Positions 1 to 6,926 of a stretch of DNA of 11,761 bases are shown here, one piece after another (within the stretch, counting starts at the first letter, position 1; each line of letters begins with the position of its first letter). Source of the stretch: Bacteroidia bacterium (GTDB taxonomy: Bacteria > Bacteroidota > Bacteroidia > Bacteroidales > CAJPTX01); contig CAJPTV010000075.1 in the NCBI GenBank assembly GCA_905373665.1, positions 1 through 11,761 of the forward strand. Reading direction: 5' to 3'. The notes under the pieces were generated by a model that saw only the letters and a list, made by a program, of their open reading frames with translations, did no database searches and had not been told where the DNA came from. The translations under genes and the position numbers were made by a program.

Positions 1-53
1 TACACCTCCAAGTTAATATAAATGGAGCTTACACACTTTTTTAGGACAGTATC
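1..53 (-). mobile_element. Terminal end of an insertion sequence (left boundary copy)
   Basis: These 53 bases are the exact reverse complement of 11709-11761, and identity stops sharply after base 53. Read outward on the minus strand, the sequence begins GATACTGTCC, then AAAAAAGTGTGTAAG, and ends with a GGAGG that could be a transposase ribosome binding site just outside the window. A GTGTAA-type core near the tip is common in IS256-family ends; that family name is my recollection and not a search result. Identity well beyond a normal 20-40 bp terminal repeat suggests both copies are the same end of the same element. No transposase sequence is present, so only the tip is seen. Confidence 0.6.
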
Positions 54-102
54 TCCATTCCCTGCCTTTTTCCTACCTTACGCCACCAAACAAGACTTAG
101 GG

Positions 103-3100
103 ATGATGCGTCAAGCGCTTTTTACTCTTCTGTTCCTCGTGTGGGGCACAGTGCTCTTTGCAGGCACGCCACAACTCTGGCGAACGCGACTCGGGGAGGG
201 AATGTCGGTCGAACGGTTAACGGAGCTCCGTGCGCGCGGTATCGAGGTGGTGGACTATCTCGGGGCAGGGGAATACCTCGTGCAGAGTGTCAGCAGATCG
301 CCCAAGCGGGTAGCTGCGGCGATCGGGGCGTCCTCCGTCCCATTAACCCCTTTTTCAGCAAAAGAGAAGCTATCGCCCGCCTTGAAACGAGAGGCAGCAA
401 CCCTCTCTTTGCGTGTCATCCCCTTGCCACAAACAAGGGAAGAGCAGATGAGGGAAACCCTCCTATCGCTTGGCGGCACATTCGTAAGCTATGACCCCCT
501 TACCCCCTCGCTCGCCTGTCTGTTGCCCAACCAAGCTGTGGAGGCGCTCGCTGCCCAACCATGGGTGCTCTGGGTACACCCCGCGCCGCGCCCACGAAAA
601 GCCTTAGACTACACCAGCAAGCAACTGAGCAGCGTCCCACTGCTGGAAGGCGTCACCCCCGATGCCCCTTACAACCTGACAGGGGCGAACGTGCGCCTAG
701 GTATATGGGACGAGACCCTCGACCCACACCCCGACCTCCGAGGGCGCTACACGCAGGAGGAAGCGCAATTAGTCAGTAGCGGACATGGGACGCACGTGGC
801 GGGGATTATCCTCGGGGCAGGGTATGATAACCCGACGGCGCGCGGGATAGCCCCTAGGGCACACGCATGGTGCTACAACTTCCGAGAGGATGAAAATGGT
901 CCTGAGCGCGAGGAGTGGGAGGAGATGGCACGTGCGCACCGAGACTACCATATCTCCCTCACGAACAATTCCTACGGCATCGCGTATGAAGAGAAGTCGT
1001 GTGCCGATTACAAGGAGATGGTCTATGACCTCGATGCGCCTTACGACCGCGTGGCGCATCTCTTTCCTCTTATGACGCACCTCTTTGCCGTGGGCAACGA
1101 ACGCAATATACCGGTTTGTCAGTCCAAATTCCAGTCGGGGTACGGCTCTACGCCCAGCCGTGGGAAGAACTCGCTCTATGTGGGCGCAGTAGCGGCAGAT
1201 CGTTCGATGACGGACTTTTCGTCATGGGGACCGACCGATGACGGACGCCTCCTCCCCACCGTGGTAGCGCACGGCGCACAGGTGCTGAGTACCAAACGCA
1301 CGGAGGGGTATATCTCCTATTCGGGCACATCGATGGCTACCCCCGTCGCAACGGGCGTCCTCGCCTTAGCGACCGAGTTCTATGCACAGCAACACGCGGG
1401 CGATGTACCGCGAAGCGACCTCTTGCGTGCCCTTGCTGCCAATGGCGCAGACGACCTCTTTGCCCCAGGACCAGACTATACCTCGGGTTACGGACTTATC
1501 AATGCGCCAAACATGATAGAGATGCTACGCCAAGGGTGGTATCATCTCGGGCGCTCGGCTTCGCAAGGCGAACGGTGGCAGCAGGAGATCGCCGTCCCGG
1601 CGGGGACTACGCGGGTGCGCCTGATGTTAGTTTGGAATGATGCCGTCTCGTTTCGTCCGCACCGTTGGGGGGATGCTGCGCTTATTAACGACCTTGACCT
1701 CCGCGTCACCTCCAACGAGGGGCTCGTCTTTCCTTGGACGTTGAACCCGAAGCTCCCTTCTGCCCCTGCTGCCCGCGGCGAGGATCACCTCAACAATATC
1801 GAGCAAGTAACCATCGACGCCCCCACGGGGACGCTCCGCGTTGAGGTGGTGGCACATGCGCTACCTAAGCCTGCACAGGATTGGGCACTGGTCTGGTTCT
1901 TTGAACGGGATGCTGAGCCCGCTTTTCGCCTTCCGCGTGCAGGGCAGGTCGTGGGAAAGACGATGTCCGTGGCAATTGATGGGCTAACCTACCCTATCCG
2001 TTTAGAGCTCCTGCAGGGGGCGGAGACGCTCTCTAAGATCACGCTCCAACGTCCCCTTACGCAGCTACTTTTACCCACAAACCTTAGGGGCGATTTCCGT
2101 CTGCGTGCTACGGATGCGTATAAAAATACGCTCCTTTCCCCTCAACTCCATGCATTGCCCATACCTACCCACCTTGCGGTAAAAGAGGAGGAGGGCGGGC
2201 TCGTCCTCTCGTGGGACGCCGTGTCGGGGCTCGCAGCCTCGGCGCACTATAGCGTAAAGATGTCGTGCGGGGCGAGTGACCCGTGGCAGGAGATAGCCCA
2301 GGTCTCTACGCCGCAGTGTTCGCTCCCCTTTGCTACGCTTTTTGGAGCTACGCAGGTCGCACTTGCGGTAAATGTGGTGGAGGATGGGAAGGAGGGGGCA
2401 CTTTCCGAGCCTGTACGTACGGCGTCGCTTCCCAGTCTACGAGCAGGGAGGTTCTTTTTTGGAAAGGGGGCTGGGGTGAATATCGCTGCCACGGTCGATG
2501 GTACGGCGATCGTCAGCGGTACGTCGCTTCCCGTGGGGACAACCGTACGCTTGCAGGTGGAGACTGACGCTGGGAGTGCCCTTGGTACACTATGGGTTAA
2601 CCAAACGCCTATTGATTTCACACGCGAGCGGGCGGGGCACTACGTGGCACAATATACGTTGCCCCATACGGGACTGCACCCGACGTTCCGCGTGAGGGCA
2701 CGTACACAGCCGACCGAACGCCCCGAGGTGCGGCTACGGCTTACGCCTGCTGCGCATGGGCAATATGTGGTGCTGCGTGGCGGGGATACGTTGCGCGATG
2801 GGGCACGCCTTACCACGGGGACGTGGTTGCGCTTCCTGCATCCCGAGTGGGGGCGTTTTCAACCCTCTCATTTCTTACTCAATGGTAAGAGGCTGGAGGG
2901 GTTCTCTGATGATGATAGGCTCTTTGCTTCGCTCTACCGCGTTGCGGAAGATTACGCGCTCCCTGACTTGCAGGTGGGGTGTGCCTATACGGAGTTGCCG
3001 ACGCGTCCGTTGCGCTGTCTGGTGCGTGGGGGTGAAGCCGAGGTAGAGTGCTTTACGAATGGTGCGCCCATCGAGGCGGATAGTCTCTGCGTACAGGGAG

Positions 3101-3531
3101 CACCATTAGAAATAGGGGTGCGTGTCGCAGAGGGCTATGTGCTTGATAAGATGCGGTGTGACGGTAAGCTCTTACAGGTCGTGCGGCGCGGTGGCTGGCA
3201 AATGGGGAGTTACACGGTACCTACCACGAGTGCTGCACCCCTTCGGGTAGAATTGATCTTGCGTGTCATGCCGACCTCGGTTGAGGAGGCAGGGTTTTCA
3301 TCCCTTTCGCTCTCGCCGCAGCCCTTCTCGGATCGCTTGCGTATTGCGAGCCAAGAACCGTTGACGGGACGTTATGAGTTAGTGACGCTGACAGGTATTC
3401 CCGTCCGTTCAGGAGCGTTAACGGGCACAGAGCACTGGATAGAGACCGAGGAGCTCCCCGCAGGAGTCTATTTTGTGCGTTTCTACGGGGTAAATTCTTT
3501 AGTAAAAGTAGTGAGGGTAGTGAAGTATTAA
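103..3531 (+). CDS. Secreted S8 (subtilisin-like, Kp43-type) serine peptidase with type IX sorting domain
   Basis: Predicted 1142-residue extracellular or surface protease. Start chosen at the ATG at 103 (second ATG at 106) because a hydrophobic signal peptide ending near LFAG follows; an in-frame ATG at 22 lies inside the IS end and would bury it. Residue numbers count from 103. A propeptide-like region (about 22-180) precedes the S8 domain. The catalytic triad is visible: Asp203 (GIWD), His228 in GHGTHVAG, Ser410 in SGTSMATP, plus oxyanion Asn332 in AVGN. The usual Gly after the catalytic Asp is Glu here. A beta domain typical of Kp43 proteases follows (about 485-605, with INDLDLRV and NNIEQV). 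Then come a fibronectin-III-like stretch (about 687-778), three related beta repeats (about 795-840, 881-933, 967-1026) and a C-terminal type IX sorting domain (about 1063-1142, ending VVRVVKY). In this system the sorting domain carries the protein across the outer membrane and is normally removed. Substrate unknown. Confidence 0.93.
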   Translation: MMRQALFTLLFLVWGTVLFAGTPQLWRTRLGEGMSVERLTELRARGIEVVDYLGAGEYLVQSVSRSPKRVAAAIGASSVPLTPFSAKEKLSPALKREAATLSLRVIPLPQTREEQMRETLLSLGGTFVSYDPLTPSLACLLPNQAVEALAAQPWVLWVHPAPRPRKALDYTSKQLSSVPLLEGVTPDAPYNLTGANVRLGIWDETLDPHPDLRGRYTQEEAQLVSSGHGTHVAGIILGAGYDNPTARGIAPRAHAWCYNFREDENGPEREEWEEMARAHRDYHISLTNNSYGIAYEEKSCADYKEMVYDLDAPYDRVAHLFPLMTHLFAVGNERNIPVCQSKFQSGYGSTPSRGKNSLYVGAVAADRSMTDFSSWGPTDDGRLLPTVVAHGAQVLSTKRTEGYISYSGTSMATPVATGVLALATEFYAQQHAGDVPRSDLLRALAANGADDLFAPGPDYTSGYGLINAPNMIEMLRQGWYHLGRSASQGERWQQEIAVPAGTTRVRLMLVWNDAVSFRPHRWGDAALINDLDLRVTSNEGLVFPWTLNPKLPSAPAARGEDHLNNIEQVTIDAPTGTLRVEVVAHALPKPAQDWALVWFFERDAEPAFRLPRAGQVVGKTMSVAIDGLTYPIRLELLQGAETLSKITLQRPLTQLLLPTNLRGDFRLRATDAYKNTLLSPQLHALPIPTHLAVKEEEGGLVLSWDAVSGLAASAHYSVKMSCGASDPWQEIAQVSTPQCSLPFATLFGATQVALAVNVVEDGKEGALSEPVRTASLPSLRAGRFFFGKGAGVNIAATVDGTAIVSGTSLPVGTTVRLQVETDAGSALGTLWVNQTPIDFTRERAGHYVAQYTLPHTGLHPTFRVRARTQPTERPEVRLRLTPAAHGQYVVLRGGDTLRDGARLTTGTWLRFLHPEWGRFQPSHFLLNGKRLEGFSDDDRLFASLYRVAEDYALPDLQVGCAYTELPTRPLRCLVRGGEAEVECFTNGAPIEADSLCVQGAPLEIGVRVAEGYVLDKMRCDGKLLQVVRRGGWQMGSYTVPTTSAAPLRVELILRVMPTSVEEAGFSSLSLSPQPFSDRLRIASQEPLTGRYELVTLTGIPVRSGALTGTEHWIETEELPAGVYFVRFYGVNSLVKVVRVVKY

Positions 3532-3594
3532 CTTGGTATCAAGCGCGCCAGAAATGCCCCAATAACGTAATTCTCTTTTGATGCATCATTGGGC

Positions 3595-3628
3595 GGGTCC
3601 TAAGGGCGGACGGGTCCTTAGGGCGGAC
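3595..3628. repeat. Tandem duplication of a 17-bp GC-rich unit
   Basis: Units 3595-3611 and 3612-3628 are identical except for one base (cctaagg versus ccttagg). Because of that change the two copies also form a stem: CCTAAGG at 3599-3605 pairs with CCTTAGG at 3616-3622 across a 10-base loop. The second unit runs directly into the longer repeat shared with the end of the ATPase gene. The 11-base word CCTAAGGGCGG also occurs inverted at 11660-11670. Function unknown. Confidence 0.75.
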
Positions 3629-3654
3629 AGCCCGTGGTATAGATAATCCCCCAA
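3628..3654 (+). repeat. Direct repeat copy A, possible 3' remnant of an ATPase/nuclease paralogue
   Basis: These 27 bases are identical to 5356-5382, which covers the last codons and stop of the ATPase gene. Similarity extends leftward so that 3617-3654 and 5345-5382 match at 35 of 38 positions. In the matching frame this copy encodes GQPVV then a stop, close to the real C-terminus GAQPVV. That suggests the tail of an older, deleted copy of the same gene family. Alternatives are a dispersed intergenic repeat that the ATPase gene reads into, or a recombination footprint. Confidence 0.7.
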
Positions 3655-3681
3655 GGGGGTGTTCGCCCCTTCTTTCTTTTT
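3653..3681 (+). terminator. Weak candidate rho-independent terminator
   Basis: AAGGGG (3653-3658) pairs with CCCCTT (3666-3671) around a 7-base loop, followed by the pyrimidine run CTTTCTTTTT. It lies about 120 bp after the protease stop and just before the ATPase promoter candidate, a sensible place to separate the two genes. The stem is short and the T-run is interrupted, and an overlapping CCCCC-AA-GGGGG hairpin (3648-3659) competes with it. Confidence 0.4.
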
Positions 3682-3710
3682 ACTCCCCATCTCTCTTTTT
3701 ACTACCTTCG
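3679..3710 (+). promoter_or_regulatory. Candidate Bacteroidetes-type promoter for the ATPase gene
   Basis: TACCTTCG at 3703-3710 matches the Bacteroidetes -7 consensus TAnnTTTG except at one position. TTTA at 3679-3682 stands 20 bp upstream, where the -33 element TTTG is expected. Transcription would begin near 3716 and leave a leader of under 20 bases before the ATG at 3733. The match is imperfect at both elements. Confidence 0.45.
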
Positions 3711-3732
3711 TATGTAGAAAGAGGTTAGAAAA

Positions 3733-5370
3733 ATGATGGCTGAACGAATACAAGTGGGGGAGCAGAGCTTCCAGAATCTACGTAGCAGAGACGCCTTGTA
3801 TGTGGATAAGACGGAGTATATCTATAACATCGTTACAAGTGGGCGATTCTTCTTTCTAAGCCGTCCGCGGCGGTTTGGGAAGAGCCTGTTACTATCCACC
3901 CTCGCAGCGTATTTCCAAGGACAAAAAGAGCTGTTTAAGGGGCTTTACCTAGGACATGCCGAGCCCGAACGCGCAGCCCGCGAAGGACGCGAGGCGTGGC
4001 AGGAGCACCCAGTGCTTAGTCTTGATCTGAGTAGTGACAATAACAAGATTCCGCAGACGCTTGAGAAGAATCTCAATACGCAGTTGATTGCTTGGGAGAA
4101 GCTTTACGGGAAAGAGGCTGATGAAGATACGCTTGCGCTACGCTTCCGAGGCGTTATCCGCCGCGCTTACGAACAGACGCAGCAACAGGTGGTGATCTTG
4201 GTAGATGAGTATGATAAGCCGCTCCTAGATACCCTCCAGCTTCCAGAGCTACATAAGGAGCTGAAAGACATCCTTCATGGATTCTATTCGGTGATAAAGG
4301 GCAGTAGCCACTACCTCCGCTTCGTCTTCTTTACGGGCGTAACGCGCTTCGCTAAGGTGGGCATCTTTAGCGGGCTCAATAACCTGAACGACATCAGTAT
4401 GGATGCCGCCATGGCGGGGCTCTGTGGTATTACCGACCAAGAGCTTGTGGATAACTTCTCGCCCGAGATTGACGCCCTAGCCGCTGCCCAAAAGCTTACG
4501 CGCGAGGAGACGCTCCGTACCCTTAAGAAGAAGTACAACGGCTATTACTTTAGCGAGGAGTGTAACGTGAGCGTCTATAATCCATTCAGCCTACTCAACA
4601 CCTTCTACAAGAATCGTTTTAGTGACTATTGGTTCGCTACGGGCACGCCTACCTTTCTCGTTGAGGAGCTTAAGAGCAAGCATTTCTATTTCCCAGACCT
4701 AGAGGACAATATACTGGTGCGAAAGCAGTGGTTGGAGAACTATAGTACCGAGTCGCAGGATATCGTCCCCGTCCTCCTCCAAGCAGGCTATTTAAGCATC
4801 AAGGAGTACATCCCGCAGCGTGGGGTTTATCGTCTTGGCTTTCCCAATGACGAGGTGCGCTATAGCTTCCTAGCCAACCTCTTACCCATCTTTGCCCCCA
4901 TCACAGACTCGGATACAGGCGACGCGGTATGGGACTTCCAGCAGGCTATCGAGACGGGCGCCGTGGAGCAGGTAATGGAAAAGATGGTCGCCCTCTTAGC
5001 AGGCGTCCCCTACGGGAGTATTGACGATGCACGTTACTACGAGCGCGATGCACAGGTAGCCTTCTATTTCGTATTTAAGCTATTAGGGCAGTTTGTAGAG
5101 ACCGAGGTGCATAACAATAAGGGGCGCGCGGATATCATCGTTCACACCCCCGAGGTGATTTACATCTTTGAGTTGAAGCTTTGGAGTGCGGGGACGCCCG
5201 AGGAGGCTATTGCACAAATCAAGGCGCAGGGCTATGCAACGCCCTACAAGGAGTCTCGCAAGAAGATCCTTCTCGTCGGCGCTTCGTTTGACCCAGAGAA
5301 GCGGAACATCGGTGCGTGGAAAGCTGAGGAGTTTACGCCAGGCGCTAAGGGCGCGCAGCCCGTGGTATAG
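3733..5370 (+). CDS. AAA-ATPase-like protein with C-terminal PD-(D/E)XK nuclease domain
   Basis: A 545-residue protein of the two-domain family often multicopy in Bacteroidetes (Pfam AAA-ATPase_like plus a PD-(D/E)XK nuclease superfamily domain). Visible features: N-terminal YVDKT (24-28) followed by a Walker A-like RPRRFGKS (44-51); Walker B ILVDEYDKP (155-163); the family signature FTGVTRFAKVGIFSGLNNL (200-218); and NPFSLLN (283-289). The C-terminal nuclease-like core has GRADIIV (Asp467), FELKL (Glu480, Lys482) and Gln495 in QIKAQGY, so the nuclease residues appear intact. The substrate and role are not established; nucleic-acid-directed activity, defence or a selfish-element role are guesses. 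No signal peptide or membrane segment, so probably cytoplasmic. ATG at 3733 is used; 3736 is equally possible. It appears monocistronic, faces the DUF3108 gene, and its last codons lie in a repeat also found upstream of the gene. Confidence 0.9.
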   Translation: MMAERIQVGEQSFQNLRSRDALYVDKTEYIYNIVTSGRFFFLSRPRRFGKSLLLSTLAAYFQGQKELFKGLYLGHAEPERAAREGREAWQEHPVLSLDLSSDNNKIPQTLEKNLNTQLIAWEKLYGKEADEDTLALRFRGVIRRAYEQTQQQVVILVDEYDKPLLDTLQLPELHKELKDILHGFYSVIKGSSHYLRFVFFTGVTRFAKVGIFSGLNNLNDISMDAAMAGLCGITDQELVDNFSPEIDALAAAQKLTREETLRTLKKKYNGYYFSEECNVSVYNPFSLLNTFYKNRFSDYWFATGTPTFLVEELKSKHFYFPDLEDNILVRKQWLENYSTESQDIVPVLLQAGYLSIKEYIPQRGVYRLGFPNDEVRYSFLANLLPIFAPITDSDTGDAVWDFQQAIETGAVEQVMEKMVALLAGVPYGSIDDARYYERDAQVAFYFVFKLLGQFVETEVHNNKGRADIIVHTPEVIYIFELKLWSAGTPEEAIAQIKAQGYATPYKESRKKILLVGASFDPEKRNIGAWKAEEFTPGAKGAQPVV

Positions 5371-5382
5371 ATAATCCCCCAA
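5356..5382 (+). repeat. Direct repeat copy B spanning the ATPase stop codon
   Basis: Identical over 27 bases to 3628-3654. It contains the final codons (QPVV) and the stop TAG at 5368-5370, then 12 untranslated bases. The pair brackets the ATPase gene in direct orientation about 1.7 kb apart, the geometry expected after duplication and partial deletion of a neighbouring paralogue. Confidence 0.75.
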
Positions 5383-5409
5383 AAGGGGGGCGGGGGAGGG
5401 TAAAGGTTT

Positions 5410-5441
5410 ATCACCAAGGCGCGGCGTATGCCGCCTGTGAT
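5410..5441. other. Stem-loop between convergent genes
   Basis: In the 115-bp gap between the ATPase stop and the DUF3108 stop, ATCAC (5410-5414) pairs with GTGAT (5437-5441). An inner stem GCGGC (5421-5425) pairs with GCCGC (5430-5434) around GTAT. A second short stem, GGCGC with GCGCC around 5477-5493, overlaps the DUF3108 stop. A shared two-way transcription end is the natural guess, but no T-run follows on either strand, so an intrinsic terminator is not proven. Confidence 0.45.
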
Positions 5442-5485
5442 GATTTACATTTTACCGCACATTGCGCCCACTGGGCGGCGCGCTC

Positions 5486-6247
5486 TTAGCGCCGCATCGC
5501 GACGAGCTCACAGACCATCGAGCCTAGGAAGAGCTTAAACTCTATACGCAAGGGCTCGTAAGCACCATCGGCTGCAAACCAAAGTGTTATCGCGTCGTTT
5601 TCCTTAAACAAGTCCCCTTTCTGAATGCAGGGCACAAACTTGTAACAACGGCGTTTACCAAAGTTCGTCTTTATCACCTCTTCGCCTAAACAGCGTACCG
5701 AAAAGGGAATATAGTCCGCATTGAAATAGATGGGAAAGAAGAGGATCGTCCCCCGCGCTATCGTCTCTTTAGAGAGCTTTACCCGCATCGCATAGCCGAG
5801 CGAGACCAAGTCACACACCTGCTTGGGAAGGACGACCTGCTTACCATTCTCGCGCGTCACGATGGTGGAGTCTTGCCGCGAACGACGGTCGAAGTTATCT
5901 ACCTTGTAGTCCCGATAGCTCTGTTCTTGCACACTACGTACCGCACGTACGGGCAGGTGTGTCCGCGGGTCAGTGTACGACCGATAGACGTCGTGCAACG
6001 GATAGAGCATGCCCACCATGCCCGTCGTTTTCCCATCAATCGTGAGCCCATAGCAGCGCCGCCCGTCAATCACCGTATCGCCCACAGTAAAGAGCACCTC
6101 TGCCCCCTTGGCAAAAGTATAGCGCACGTCGTAACGCAAGACTTCCCCAGGCGAAAAGGGGAGCGACGACTTACTCTGCCCCAGCGCCCTTGGTAGGAGC
6201 GTGAAAAGGAGTGCGAGTAGAAGGAGTAGCTTCAAATTCTTTGACAT
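5486..6247 (-). CDS. DUF3108-like exported protein
   Basis: A 253-residue protein with a leucine-rich signal peptide (about 1-24, ending RALGQ), so probably periplasmic or outer-membrane associated. The mature part resembles the DUF3108 family: GEVLRYDVRY near 34-43, GKTTGMVGMLYPLHDVYRSY near 72-91, CDLVSLGYAMR near 145-155, and a C-terminal stretch with LWFAADGAYEPLRIE and GSMVCEL. The family is found in envelope proteins and its biochemical role is unknown. The start is the ATG at 6247; a TTG at 6277 would add ten residues and displace the signal peptide. The gene begins 77 bases inside tsaB in another frame, so translation is probably coupled. It ends the minus-strand gene row and converges on the ATPase gene. 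Confidence 0.85.
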   Translation of the reverse strand: MSKNLKLLLLLALLFTLLPRALGQSKSSLPFSPGEVLRYDVRYTFAKGAEVLFTVGDTVIDGRRCYGLTIDGKTTGMVGMLYPLHDVYRSYTDPRTHLPVRAVRSVQEQSYRDYKVDNFDRRSRQDSTIVTRENGKQVVLPKQVCDLVSLGYAMRVKLSKETIARGTILFFPIYFNADYIPFSVRCLGEEVIKTNFGKRRCYKFVPCIQKGDLFKENDAITLWFAADGAYEPLRIEFKLFLGSMVCELVAMRR

Positions 6248-6914
6248 ACAACGGTTCTGAATAGGCAATATCCTCAAATACCTCTCCCAAATAACGTGCC
6301 TGCAAGATAGGCAGGAGATCTGCTGCCCGCACCGTGGGGCACTCCACGTAGGTCCAATCCTCTGGGGCTAACACCCGTTGTGCCTTCGCTGCCCCACTCC
6401 CCGCATAGTAAGCGTGTAGCCCCTCAGGACGCTCGGGCAACCGCTCCTCTAATATGCACGGATAGGCTGCTGTGGTCGCCTGTAGCCCCGGGAGGAAAGT
6501 CTGTGTATAGACCTCCATGCGGCGCGCGTCGATCATCGGCACGAAACAGCACTTTTGCCCCTCGTGGGGCGTCCCTACGAGCTGCTCCATTTTCCCAGCA
6601 AGTGCCGCTAACGTGGGCACGGCAATCATTGGCAAGCCCGTTGCGAAACAGAGCCCCTTGACGGTCGCATAGCCAATCCGCAACCCCGTGTAAGAGCCTG
6701 GCCCTTGGCTAATGCCTATTGCGGCAAGGTCGGGAAAGCCGAGCCCCGCCTCGGCGAGCACCTCTTGTATCATCACGTCGAGCACCTCGGCGTGGTCATT
6801 ATGCTCGGTAGATTCTCTGACAAAGAGCGTTTCGCCACCACGAAGGAGCGCTACCGACGTATACGCATCCGAGGTCTCTAAGGCGAGAAAGCTCGGTTGA
6901 GGGGTGTTCTCCAT
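6171..6914 (-). CDS. tsaB: tRNA threonylcarbamoyladenosine biosynthesis protein TsaB
   Basis: A 247-residue cytoplasmic protein. TsaB pairs with TsaD and TsaE to transfer threonylcarbamoyl to A37 of ANN-decoding tRNAs (t6A); it is a non-catalytic ASKHA-fold partner. Recognised by LALETSDAYTSVAL (10-23), HNDHAEVL (38-45) and the hallmark SQGPGSYTGLRIG (69-81). Length is near the family norm, but about 20 Pro/Thr/Ala-rich residues follow the conserved ending YVKEF. That tail is the region overlapped by the next gene. Start at the ATG at 6914, 12 bases after the adaptor stop, so it probably shares a transcript with the efflux genes. TsaD, TsaE and TsaC are not in this window. Confidence 0.95.
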   Translation of the reverse strand: MENTPQPSFLALETSDAYTSVALLRGGETLFVRESTEHNDHAEVLDVMIQEVLAEAGLGFPDLAAIGISQGPGSYTGLRIGYATVKGLCFATGLPMIAVPTLAALAGKMEQLVGTPHEGQKCCFVPMIDARRMEVYTQTFLPGLQATTAAYPCILEERLPERPEGLHAYYAGSGAAKAQRVLAPEDWTYVECPTVRAADLLPILQARYLGEVFEDIAYSEPLYVKEFEATPSTRTPFHAPTKGAGAE

Positions 6915-6926
6915 CCTCTTTACAGA

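Noticed and set aside
22..102. An in-frame ATG at 22 that would extend the protease by 27 residues
   Set aside because: It lies inside the IS terminal sequence, the added residues are not a signal peptide, and a good signal peptide begins at 103.
3595..3660. Short repeats that might suggest a CRISPR array
   Set aside because: The 17-bp units abut without spacers and there are only two; no cas gene is present.
6248..6277. TTG start adding ten residues to the DUF3108-like protein
   Set aside because: The added residues would precede a well-formed signal peptide that starts at the ATG at 6247.
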